From NCBI GenBank assembly GCA_016213775.1, contig JACQZR010000043.1, positions 62,001 to 126,000 on the forward strand: a DNA stretch of 64,000 nt, read 5' to 3'. The position numbers and the translations under genes were made by a program. The notes under the pieces were generated by a model. It worked only from the letters and a program-made list of their open reading frames with translations, was not told the origin of the DNA and did not search any database. Positions 35,966-43,530 of this stretch are shown here, piece after piece (within the stretch, counting starts at the first letter, position 1; each line of letters starts with the position of its first letter). The stretch is from Acidobacteriota bacterium (GTDB lineage Bacteria > Acidobacteriota > Terriglobia > Bryobacterales > Bryobacteraceae).

Positions 35966-38017
35966 GTGATCAAGTTCATTGGATTGCTCTTTTCGGCGCT
36001 GCTGCCGCTGATGTCACAGACGTTTACTTTTTCCGATGGGGGAAAGCGCACTCGTGTAGAGTTTGCTCCGAACGAAGCGTACGTAGCGGTTCGTTCCGGT
36101 GCGGAGCGCAAGCCGGCCATTGCCCAAGTGCGGCAATCTCTCGGAAGCCAATCAAAATCTGTAATCGAATCCGGGGATACGGGATTCGTGGTCACATTGG
36201 CCGGCCCGGCCCGCACGGCGGTTCAATCTCTGCGTAGCGGAAAGTCGAAAGTGGAGTCCATCCGCTCGACGGCGCCGGTGTTCTATGACAGCGCCGAAAA
36301 CCCGTCGGCGCGACGCGCCAGCGCCCGCCGCGTCATGACGGACAAGTTGCTGGTGAAGCTGGACAACGACGAGCAATGGGTGGCCCTGCGCGAATCGACC
36401 AAGGCGCAGTCAAAGAAAGAGAGCCTGATCAAGGGATGGGTTCTGGTGCAGTATGCCGATCCGTATGCCGCGTTCGATGCGGTGGAGGAGATGACGAAGG
36501 CGGGCAAGTGGGAGTTCGCTCCCGTGTTCGCCCGGCTGTTTGAGAAGAAGCAGGCGTCCGGTACGCTCAAACGCGCGGTGAATGATCCGCTCTATGGGAA
36601 CCAGTGGCACCTGGCCAATGAAGGGCCGGGAATTCGTATGAATGCTTCCTGGGACGTCGCCACCGGCAAGGGCATCAACATCACGGTGGTGGATGACGGA
36701 CTCGATGTGAAGCATGAGGACCTGTCCGGCAACGCCTACCCGGTGAACTCGGGCTATCACAAGAATTACAAGGACGGGCCGAAGGACGATCCGTCGCCGG
36801 CAAAGGCGGACGAGAATCACGGTACCGCCTGCGCGGGGTTGATTGCGGCAACGGGCTTCAACAATCTCGGCGTGATTGGTGTCGCTCCCGAGGCGCGTTT
36901 GATGGGCCTGCGGATCATCGGTGGTGAGTCAGGAGACGACGACACGGCCGAGGCGCTGGCGTGGCAGCCAGGCGGGTTGGTGACTCACGTTTCCAGCAAT
37001 TCCTGGGGACCTGCCGACGACGGCAAAGCCACCGGACGCATGGGGCCGCTGCAGGCAGCCGCCATCGAGAAGGCCGCCACTACCTATCGCGATGGCCTGG
37101 GGACGGTGTTCTGTGTTTCGGCCGGCAACGGCCGCGCCGACGGGGACGAGTCGAGCTACGACGAATTCGCGGGATCGCGGTTTGTGATTGGCGTCGGTGC
37201 AGTGAACAAAAAAGGCGAACCGAGTTCCTACGGCGAAGGCGGCATCAACGTGGCGATATCGGCTTTGGGCGGAGAGTCCGCTCCACCGGAGATGATCTGG
37301 ACCACGAACAATGCGGGAGATGAAGCCCACGCGAAGCTGCACGAAGACTTCGAGACGTCGGAAGCACCGGTGCATTACACGGACGCCTTCAACGGGACCT
37401 CGGCGGCTGCCCCTCAGGTATCGGGTGCCGCGGCGTTGTTGCTCGAGGCGAACCCCGGGCTTGGGTACCGGGATGTGAAAGAGATCCTCATGCGTACCGC
37501 GACGCGGACGGGGCTTTCCGGTGGGGACGATTTTGTCACTAACAAGGCCGGGATCTCGTTCAGTCATTCCTTTGGAGCAGGGTTGCTGAACGTTGCGGCC
37601 GCGCTCGATGCCGCGAAGGAGTGGAGCAACCTCGGTCCCCTCACCAGCGTGTCACTCGAATCCGCGGAAGAGAAGGCGATTCCCGACGGTTCCATCAATG
37701 GCGCCGTCTACACTTTCGATTTCTCCACAAAGCCGAACCTGCGGGTGGAATCGGTGGAGTTCAAAGTAAACGTGCTTCATAAGAAGCGGAGCGACATCGG
37801 GTTCCTGCTGACTTCTCCATCGGGGATGCGCAGCATCGTCAACAACCGCGTTCCCGATGACGGCGAGAACTTTGAAGACTACGGCTTCATGTCAGTACGG
37901 CATTGGGGCGAGGATTCGACGGGCACGTGGAGCCTCAGGATCATCGACATCGAAGGCAACAGTGTCACAGGCCGCGCCGGTGATATCAGTGTAAAGATTT
38001 ACGGAACAGCCAAGTAG
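35966..38017 (+). CDS. Kexin/furin-like subtilisin protease (S8) with P domain, exported
   Basis: Secreted serine protease of 683 aa: signal peptide MIKFIGLLFSALLPLMSQ, a propeptide-like region to about residue 205, an S8 catalytic domain (about 208-580) and a C-terminal P (proprotein convertase) beta-sandwich (about 590-680). The catalytic triad is Asp243 in ITVVDDGLDVKHEDL, His285 in ENHGTACAG and Ser479 in NGTSAAAPQVSG, with oxyanion Asn388 in VSAGNG. VDDGLD with a second Asp, and the P-domain motifs GFLLTSPSGM and MSVRHWGEDSTGTWSLRI, point to the kexin branch, which often cleaves after basic residues. The start is GTG, preceded by GAGGGG. It ends 5 bp from the convergent isomerase-like gene. 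Confidence 0.92.
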   Translation: MIKFIGLLFSALLPLMSQTFTFSDGGKRTRVEFAPNEAYVAVRSGAERKPAIAQVRQSLGSQSKSVIESGDTGFVVTLAGPARTAVQSLRSGKSKVESIRSTAPVFYDSAENPSARRASARRVMTDKLLVKLDNDEQWVALRESTKAQSKKESLIKGWVLVQYADPYAAFDAVEEMTKAGKWEFAPVFARLFEKKQASGTLKRAVNDPLYGNQWHLANEGPGIRMNASWDVATGKGINITVVDDGLDVKHEDLSGNAYPVNSGYHKNYKDGPKDDPSPAKADENHGTACAGLIAATGFNNLGVIGVAPEARLMGLRIIGGESGDDDTAEALAWQPGGLVTHVSSNSWGPADDGKATGRMGPLQAAAIEKAATTYRDGLGTVFCVSAGNGRADGDESSYDEFAGSRFVIGVGAVNKKGEPSSYGEGGINVAISALGGESAPPEMIWTTNNAGDEAHAKLHEDFETSEAPVHYTDAFNGTSAAAPQVSGAAALLLEANPGLGYRDVKEILMRTATRTGLSGGDDFVTNKAGISFSHSFGAGLLNVAAALDAAKEWSNLGPLTSVSLESAEEKAIPDGSINGAVYTFDFSTKPNLRVESVEFKVNVLHKKRSDIGFLLTSPSGMRSIVNNRVPDDGENFEDYGFMSVRHWGEDSTGTWSLRIIDIEGNSVTGRAGDISVKIYGTAK

Positions 38018-38022
38018 TTCCG

Positions 38023-39429
38023 TCAGCAAATATTCACCACCGGTAGATTCATCAGCTCTCCCAACCTCGCGATGGAGGTCTGGCAGTGACCCACGCCCAA
38101 TGCGCAATGATGGGTCGGACCCTCATGGCACCAGGCATTTACGAATTCGCGGGGACCCATCGGAAAGCGGATGCGCGTGTTCGTGTTGCCGATACGGAGC
38201 GTCGGGCCTTCCTCGGCAGAGCCTTCAGCGGTGATCAGCTTGAGCGAGCCTTCTGCGGTCTGGGTCACGCTGAGCAGGGTGACTGGACCTGGCCTGACGC
38301 TGAACTCGACGCTGACGCCGTGACCACGTTTGCCGTGATACAGGCCGAGCCCGCGAAGCACTGGCCGCTTGCCGCTGATGGCGAGATGCCCGGGGCCGTC
38401 GTGCCCCATCAGCAGGAAGCCTTCGCGGAAGTCCATGGCGTAGAATTCGGTGAAACTGCCGCCGGCGTTGAGGCGGTCGAGGATCATCATGGCCACGCAG
38501 TTTTTGAGGTCGCCCTCGCCACTGGCGGGAATGCCCGCCGCTGTGAGCAGTGAGTTGCCAAGGATCAGGCCGGCGCCGAGACGCTCGTAGGGATTGCCTT
38601 CGCGTCCGCGATAGTAGTAGGTGAGTCCGTCCAGTTGGAACTCGCTTACCATGCGATCCAGACCGGCGGCCACACGGAGCGACCAATCCAGATCCTCGCT
38701 GTTAGCATTCTCGATGTCGAATACGGTCTCGGTGGCGCGGCGCTTGGCCGCTGTTTCTTCCGCGGTGACGGATTGGACGCATTGATCGAGATCGCACATC
38801 TCCAGCACTTCGATGTGGGCTCCGGTTTGTGCGCTGATCATCGTAAAGTCGGAGTACATATCGAGCATGCCGGGATAGGTGTGTCCCAGGAATCCGATAC
38901 GGCTGGTGCGCAATGCGCCGGCCACGCCCGCGGCCTTGCACCAATCTTCAATCGCGGTCCAGGCCACGGGATCGTCGCGAAGGGTTCCGGTGACCACGCG
39001 GAAGGCGACACGAGCGCGGGCAAACGCGTTCGACAGCTCGGGCACGCAGCAGGCGGAACAATTGGCGAGCCACTCGCCGGTGCTGGTGTTCTCATAGTCG
39101 AGAGCGGCAACTGGCTGCAGATTCAGGATCAGTACCGGAATGCGGGACCGCTGCACGATGGGGAGCACCTGCGACGACGTAGCGTAGGTACCCACGTAGC
39201 AGATCAGCAGATCGAGCCCGGCGGAGGCGAAGCGCTGGCCCGACTGGACGGCTTCCGGCGCGGAGTCCACCAGACCGGCAGAAATCACCTCGACACCAAA
39301 TCCGGCGATGCGCGCTTCCACTTCCGATTGGTAGGATTGCAATCGTTCCCGCAATCCGGGGAACTGCGGCCAGTAGGCCGCCAGGCCGATTCCGAAAACG
39401 CCGATGCGTCCCGGAGTTTGTTTCCTCAT
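38023..39429 (-). CDS. L-arabinose/L-fucose isomerase-family protein
   Basis: 468 aa cytoplasmic protein of the AraA/FucI fold. The N-terminal Rossmann-like part (RIGVFGIGLAAYWPQFPGLRERL, then LDLLICYVGTYATSSQVLPIV) and the C-terminal motifs FTEFYAMDFREGFLLMGHDGPGHLAI and WCHEGPTHHCALGVGH match the family, including acidic and histidine residues likely to bind Mn. Similarity to genuine AraA is moderate, so the sugar is not assigned. It starts 6 bp after the ornithine aminotransferase stop and is probably in the same operon, an odd pairing of amino-acid and sugar metabolism. Confidence 0.85.
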   Translation of the reverse strand: MRKQTPGRIGVFGIGLAAYWPQFPGLRERLQSYQSEVEARIAGFGVEVISAGLVDSAPEAVQSGQRFASAGLDLLICYVGTYATSSQVLPIVQRSRIPVLILNLQPVAALDYENTSTGEWLANCSACCVPELSNAFARARVAFRVVTGTLRDDPVAWTAIEDWCKAAGVAGALRTSRIGFLGHTYPGMLDMYSDFTMISAQTGAHIEVLEMCDLDQCVQSVTAEETAAKRRATETVFDIENANSEDLDWSLRVAAGLDRMVSEFQLDGLTYYYRGREGNPYERLGAGLILGNSLLTAAGIPASGEGDLKNCVAMMILDRLNAGGSFTEFYAMDFREGFLLMGHDGPGHLAISGKRPVLRGLGLYHGKRGHGVSVEFSVRPGPVTLLSVTQTAEGSLKLITAEGSAEEGPTLRIGNTNTRIRFPMGPREFVNAWCHEGPTHHCALGVGHCQTSIARLGELMNLPVVNIC

Positions 39430-39435
39430 TCGCTA

Positions 39436-40692
39436 CTAACCCGCGAAAACGGTGCGCAGCCGGGCCACCAGCCACTCGAGGTCCTCGCTGCTTACGATGA
39501 GCGGCGGCGCGAGGCGGATCACCGAATCATGCGTCTCCTTGCACAATACTCCCAGATCCTTGAGCTGCTCGCAAAACGGCCGTGCGAGACCCCTCACTTC
39601 GATGCCCGCAAGCAGGCCCTTGCCGCGCACCTGGCGGATTTCGGCGTGCCGCAGTGTGCGCAACTGGTCCAGCAGCCACGCGCCCAATTCGGCCGAGCGT
39701 TCGCACAAGCGCTCTTCGGTGATGACACGAAGAGCGGCGCGCGCCACCGCGCAGGCGAGCGGATTACCGCCATACGTGCTGCCGTGACTGCCGGGGCGGA
39801 AGACGCCGAGAACATCACGCCGCGAAACGACTGCCGACACCGGATACACTCCGCCCGACAGCGCTTTTCCTAACACGTAAACGTCCGGGGCGACGCCTTC
39901 GTGCGCGCAGGCGAACATGCGGCCGGTGCGGCCAAGCGCGGTTTGAATCTCATCGGCAATGAAGAGGACGTTGCGCTCGCGGCAAAGCTGGGCCGCGGCA
40001 CGCAGGTAGCCATCAGGCGGCATGAGGATTCCGGCCTCGCATTGGATGGGCTCGACAAGGAATGCGCAGGTTTGTGGCGAAATGGCTGCGCGCAAGGCTT
40101 CGAGATCGCCGAAGGGGATCACGCGAAATCCCGGAGTGAACGGTCCGAAACCGTCGCGATAAAGCCCGGTGGTGGAGAAGCCCGTGATGGTTGTCGTGCG
40201 GCCGTGGAAGTTGTTCTCACAGACGATTACTTCGGCGCGGTCGGAGGCAATGCCCTTGACGGTATAGCCCCAGCGGCGCGCAGCTTTCAACGCGGTCTCC
40301 ACCGCTTCGGCGCCAGTGTTCATGGGCAGCACCATTTCCATGCCGGCTTCGACACCCCCACAGAGCGCGGCCAGTTCCTGGCAGAACAAGGGAAGCTGCG
40401 TATTGCGGAATGCTCGCGAGGTGAGGGTGACGCGCGCGGCCTGATCGCGCAGAGCATCGAGGATCGCCGGGTGGCAATGTCCCTGATTCACTGCCGAGTA
40501 GGCGCTGAGACAGTCCATGTAGCGGCGGCCTTCGATGTCATACACCCAGGCGCCCTGGGCGCGATCCACCACGACATCCAGCGGATGGTAGTTATGCGCC
40601 CCCCAGCGTTCCTCGGTTTCGATCAGGGCACGGGGATCGGAAATAGCGTCAACGTTCGGCAAGGGGGTTCTCCTCGGGAATCCGGCGGCCAT
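39436..40692 (-). CDS. rocD: Ornithine-oxo-acid aminotransferase (class III)
   Basis: PLP enzyme converting ornithine and 2-oxoglutarate to glutamate semialdehyde and glutamate. The N-terminal block [47 protein letters not shown] is strongly OAT-like. The PLP lysine is in [15 protein letters not shown], and the cofactor Asp in [17 protein letters not shown] start at 40692 ([15 protein letters not shown], 418 aa), which has AAAGGGCGG about 5-10 nt upstream; an in-frame start at 40746 would add 18 residues and overlap the divergent gene's region. First gene of a two-gene operon with the AraA-like gene, divergent from a DinB gene. Confidence 0.92.
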   Translation of the reverse strand: MAAGFPRRTPLPNVDAISDPRALIETEERWGAHNYHPLDVVVDRAQGAWVYDIEGRRYMDCLSAYSAVNQGHCHPAILDALRDQAARVTLTSRAFRNTQLPLFCQELAALCGGVEAGMEMVLPMNTGAEAVETALKAARRWGYTVKGIASDRAEVIVCENNFHGRTTTITGFSTTGLYRDGFGPFTPGFRVIPFGDLEALRAAISPQTCAFLVEPIQCEAGILMPPDGYLRAAAQLCRERNVLFIADEIQTALGRTGRMFACAHEGVAPDVYVLGKALSGGVYPVSAVVSRRDVLGVFRPGSHGSTYGGNPLACAVARAALRVITEERLCERSAELGAWLLDQLRTLRHAEIRQVRGKGLLAGIEVRGLARPFCEQLKDLGVLCKETHDSVIRLAPPLIVSSEDLEWLVARLRTVFAG

Positions 40693-40762
40693 GCAAGCCG
40701 CCCTTTCTGACAGGGTACCAACCTCCCCACGTGATTCGCCGGGCATGCTTCAATATGAAGCT

Positions 40763-41266
40763 ATGGTTCGACTCGAATCGTTTCTACAATCCTGGAAGAC
40801 GGTGCGCACGGACGCCGCCCAGGCCGTCGAGGATTTCCCTCAGGAGGATCTCGATTTCACGCCCGCCGAAGGGCTGATGTCCTACCGGCAAAACGCGCGC
40901 CACATTCTCGAAGCGGGCAACGCGCTGGTGGGTCTGCTGTTGGATGGAGAAGAGGACTTCGGCGCACCGAGTGTGCGGGAGAAGTTCAAGGCTTATGATT
41001 CCGGTTTGGCGGCGGCTGCGCCTGGCACGGAACTGGCCGCGGCGATGCGCGCTTCCGGGGACCGTCTGCGCGATGCTCTGTCGGCTCAACCGGCGGAATT
41101 CTTTGCGCAAATGATCAATGGTATCGGGGGGCAGCGCATGACGCGGCTGGAGATGCTACAGTTCGTCAAGGAGCACGAATTGACGCATCGGGCTCAGATG
41201 TTTACGTATCTGCGTTTGAAAGGAATTGTGCCGCCGACGACGCGAAGAAAATTGGCAAAAAAATAG
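40763..41266 (+). CDS. DinB-family protein
   Basis: 167 aa four-helix-bundle protein of the DinB/YfiT superfamily, second copy in the window and only distantly similar to the one at 17581. Features: YRQNARHILEAGNALVGLLLDG with the first candidate metal His, and VKEHELTHRAQMFTYLRLKGIVPP, the family C-terminal motif with two further histidines. Start candidates are ATG 40745 and ATG 40763; I prefer 40763 (MVRLESFLQSWKTV), where the domain begins, but neither has a strong ribosome site. Divergent from the ornithine aminotransferase gene by about 70 bp. No substrate can be assigned. Confidence 0.85.
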   Translation: MVRLESFLQSWKTVRTDAAQAVEDFPQEDLDFTPAEGLMSYRQNARHILEAGNALVGLLLDGEEDFGAPSVREKFKAYDSGLAAAAPGTELAAAMRASGDRLRDALSAQPAEFFAQMINGIGGQRMTRLEMLQFVKEHELTHRAQMFTYLRLKGIVPPTTRRKLAKK

Positions 41267-41396
41267 GATCTCGGGATTGCATTCGTCTGCCCCTTTCGGA
41301 TACAAAAAGATGGGTGTCTGATGATGCGCCGGGCCGCGATTCAGGCGGTTGGGTTTGTTCGAGCTTTGTTAGAGGTTTCTTTGGAGGAACGGGAAA

Positions 41397-41630
41397 ATGG
41401 TCTCTTGCCCTAACTGTGATGCAATGATCGATGTGGACGAAGAAGATCTGGACGAAGGGGATCCGATCAGTTGTGATGAATGTGGCGCCAGCCTCCGTGT
41501 GGTGAGCGTCGACCCTCTGGAACTGGAGTCCGACGACGACCTCGACGATGAGGATGAAGAGGATTTCGATGACTTCGACGAAGACGAAGACGAGGAAGAA
41601 GAAGAGGATGAGGAAGGAGAAGACTGGTAG
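41397..41630 (+). CDS. LysW-like zinc-ribbon protein with extended polyacidic tail
   Basis: A 77 aa protein. The N-terminal half resembles the amino-group carrier protein LysW: CPNC (Cys4, Cys7), CDEC (Cys26, Cys29), then LRVVSVDPLELE. In LysW this is followed by a short acidic end EDWGE whose last Glu carries the substrate. Here residues 46-76 are almost entirely Asp/Glu, and the protein ends in GEDW with no terminal Gly-Glu. No lysine or arginine carrier-pathway genes lie nearby, so a carrier role in amino-acid synthesis is unlikely. GGAGG lies about 10 nt before the ATG. First gene of a compact five-gene operon; its 3' end overlaps the next gene by 23 nt. Confidence 0.75.
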   Translation: MVSCPNCDAMIDVDEEDLDEGDPISCDECGASLRVVSVDPLELESDDDLDDEDEEDFDDFDEDEDEEEEEDEEGEDW

Positions 41631-42099
41631 CAAGGCGGGGAAGGTGCTGCTATCCGTGGCGGGGTCGCTTTTTCTGACGTTCCCTTTCGTTCAGCAGGCG
41701 CAGGTATCCCAGCCCTCCGCCGGGACGAATCCGGCTTCAACAGAGCGCTCCCAAAAGAAACCCGCAAAACCCTCGAAATCAAAACCGGGACCCGCCATCA
41801 TCAGCGGAACGGTTTTCCGCGATCCTGGTCTTTCCTTTCCCGGCGTTGAGGTTACTCTGGAACCACAACCCGAGGGGAAAGCATCTAACAAACCAGGGAA
41901 GAAGATGAGGACCATCTCCGACAGCCGCGGTGAGTTCAGCTTCAGAGTTCCAGGCGTGCCCATGCGCTATACTGTGAGCGTTCAGGCCACTGGGTACCAG
42001 CCGGAAAAAAGTCAGGTTTTCATCAACGGCGAGGAGCGGCAGGACGTTTTCTATACGTTGAAACCGGTTCCGAATCCGGCCACCAACGCCCGGGAGTGA
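41608..42099 (+). CDS. Small exported protein with carboxypeptidase-regulatory-like domain
   Basis: 163 aa from the ATG at 41608, which has GAAGAGG directly upstream and gives a Lys/Arg-rich start followed by the hydrophobic stretch VLLSVAGSLFLTFPFVQQAQ, a signal peptide or anchor. After a Pro/Lys/Ser-rich linker, residues about 68-155 form a carboxypeptidase-regulatory-like (Cna-B-type) beta-sandwich: ISGTVFRDPGLSFPGVEVTLEPQPEG, then TISDSRGEFSFRVPG and YTVSVQATGYQPEKSQV. The overlap region is read in two frames, giving acidic residues in the upstream protein and basic residues here. The frame stays open back to 41548, so a longer start cannot be excluded. Second gene of the operon. Confidence 0.78.
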   Translation: MRKEKTGSKAGKVLLSVAGSLFLTFPFVQQAQVSQPSAGTNPASTERSQKKPAKPSKSKPGPAIISGTVFRDPGLSFPGVEVTLEPQPEGKASNKPGKKMRTISDSRGEFSFRVPGVPMRYTVSVQATGYQPEKSQVFINGEERQDVFYTLKPVPNPATNARE

Positions 42100-42102
42100 C
42101 TT

Positions 42103-42507
42103 ATGAGAACCAGAGATCTTTTCGCGATTGCAGTGCTTTGCGGCGGAGCAGCGATGCTGACGGCACAGATAGTCCCGCAGCAGAAGACGCCCCCGATTTT
42201 CCAAGGGGAGAAGAAGAACAAAGACGACGAGAGCAAAGCCCGCAGTCTCACCGGCGTAGTCAAGGACGAGGCTGACAACAATGCCGAAGGTGCGGTGGTT
42301 CAACTCAAGGATACGAAGTCGCTCCAGGTGCGGTCGTTCATCACCAAAGAGGACGGATCGTATCAGTTCCACGGGCTGAGCTCCGATGTGGACTACCAGG
42401 TGAAGGCGGATCGGAAGGGCACCGCCAGTTCGGTAAAGACGCTGAGTGTGTTCGATTCGCGGAAGAATCCGGTCATCAATCTGAAGCTGGAACCGAAGAA
42501 GAAGTGA
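42103..42507 (+). CDS. Small exported protein with carboxypeptidase-regulatory-like domain
   Basis: 134 aa with signal peptide (MRTRDLFAIAVLCGGAAMLTAQ). A charged linker (QGEKKNKDDESKARS) precedes a domain from about 47 to 130: SLTGVVKDEADNNAEGAVVQLKD, SFITKEDGSYQFHGLSSDVDYQVKADRKG, LSVFDSRKNPVINLKLE. It has the same fold class as the product of the gene just upstream, but is not a close copy. It starts 3 nt after the upstream stop and its stop overlaps the GTG of the next gene (GTGA). Third gene of the operon; probably periplasmic or outer-membrane associated. Confidence 0.8.
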   Translation: MRTRDLFAIAVLCGGAAMLTAQIVPQQKTPPIFQGEKKNKDDESKARSLTGVVKDEADNNAEGAVVQLKDTKSLQVRSFITKEDGSYQFHGLSSDVDYQVKADRKGTASSVKTLSVFDSRKNPVINLKLEPKKK

Positions 42508-43061
42508 ACACGCTGACGCGAAGGAACGCATGCGCGCTTCTATCACTGGGAGCCTTGGCGGCGTCGCAGCCTGCCGCTCTCAACCTCAGTGACCTATCAG
42601 GTAAACGTCACACATTCCCCGTTGCAGGCAAAACCACCGTGGTGGTCTTCTATTCCACTATCTGTCCCATTTCCAACGAGTACAACGAACGAATTGCTCG
42701 GTTTCATCGGGAATACTCGCTCAAGGGTGTTCAGGTTCTGGTGGCGAACGCCAACCAGAATGAACCCAAAGATCAGATCGAGAAACATACTCGCGACGCG
42801 GAGTTCGAATTCCCGGTCTTCATTGACAGCGCGAACGCCGTTGCTGACCGTCTGAAGGCCTCGGTCACGCCGGAAGCCTTCGTTCTCGATTCGAAGGGCG
42901 TTGTTCGCTACCACGGCCCCATCGACGATGCGCGCAATATTGCCCGTATCAAGGCGCACCTGCTGCGAGATGCGGTGGACGCGGTGCTGGCGGGCAAACC
43001 CGTAGCCAGGCCCGAAGCGAAGGCGTTCGGGTGCACCATCAAGCGTGTGAGGAAAACTTGA
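42504..43061 (+). CDS. Redoxin/thioredoxin-fold protein, exported
   Basis: 185 aa; GTG start overlaps the upstream stop (GTGA). N-terminus MNTLTRRNACALLSLGALAASQPA is a signal, possibly Tat-type. The thioredoxin-fold core has VVVFYSTICPISNEYNERIARFHREYSLKGVQVLVANANQNEP, with a single active-site cysteine (Cys54) in CPIS rather than CxxC, and the cis-Pro-like VTPEAFVLDSKGVVRYHG. A late cysteine in FGCTIKRV near the C-terminus could be the resolving residue. This pattern fits the AhpC/TSA-redoxin group with peroxidase or thiol-exchange activity. Fourth gene of the operon. Confidence 0.85.
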   Translation: MNTLTRRNACALLSLGALAASQPAALNLSDLSGKRHTFPVAGKTTVVVFYSTICPISNEYNERIARFHREYSLKGVQVLVANANQNEPKDQIEKHTRDAEFEFPVFIDSANAVADRLKASVTPEAFVLDSKGVVRYHGPIDDARNIARIKAHLLRDAVDAVLAGKPVARPEAKAFGCTIKRVRKT

Positions 43062-43528
43062 TTCGTATACTCTCCATTATGTTTCTGACGGCGGTCCTCG
43101 GGCTGCCCGCTGGGCTTGCCCCTGTCACGGAGTCAGGCTATGCCAAGATGGTGGCGGGGCACAAGGGCAAGGTGGTACTGGTGAACTTCTGGGCCACCTA
43201 CTGTGTTCCCTGCCGAAAGGAAATGCCGGCGCTGGTGCAGATGCAGGAGCGTCTGAAGGCCAAAGGGCTGGTGCTGATCACCGTGTCCGCCGACGAGCCG
43301 GAAGACGAAGCCAAGGCTATCGAATTCCTCAACAAGACGAGGGTTCCCGAGCCGCGCTATCTGCGCAAGGCCGCCAACGAAGATGCGTTCATCAACGCAG
43401 TGGAACCGAAATGGTCCGGCGCGCTGCCGGCTTCCATCCTATATGACAAGACGGGCAGGAAGGTCCGGTTCTTTGTCGGCGAGGTGGACCTGAAGGTGCT
43501 GGAAGCGGCGATATTGAAGCTGTTCTGA
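43058..43528 (+). CDS. TlpA/ResA-like thiol-disulfide oxidoreductase, exported
   Basis: 156 aa from a TTG start at 43058 that overlaps the upstream stop (TTGA), preceded by GAGG; ATG at 43079 is the alternative. N-terminus IRILSIMFLTAVLGLPAGLA is a signal or anchor. The thioredoxin domain has VVLVNFWATYCVPCRKEMPALVQMQ with a complete CxxC (Cys49, Cys52) and cis-Pro in GALPASILYDKTGRKV. Members of this group reduce disulfides in the periplasm, for example in cytochrome c maturation. Fifth and last gene of the operon; it ends 2 bp before the convergent TIGR03437 gene. The partner protein is not known. Confidence 0.88.
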   Translation: MIRILSIMFLTAVLGLPAGLAPVTESGYAKMVAGHKGKVVLVNFWATYCVPCRKEMPALVQMQERLKAKGLVLITVSADEPEDEAKAIEFLNKTRVPEPRYLRKAANEDAFINAVEPKWSGALPASILYDKTGRKVRFFVGEVDLKVLEAAILKLF

Positions 43529-43530
43529 TC

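Noticed and set aside
41540-41620. Simple-sequence repeat or CRISPR-like array
   Set aside because: The repetition is a codon tract for Asp/Glu in a real gene, with no spacer structure.
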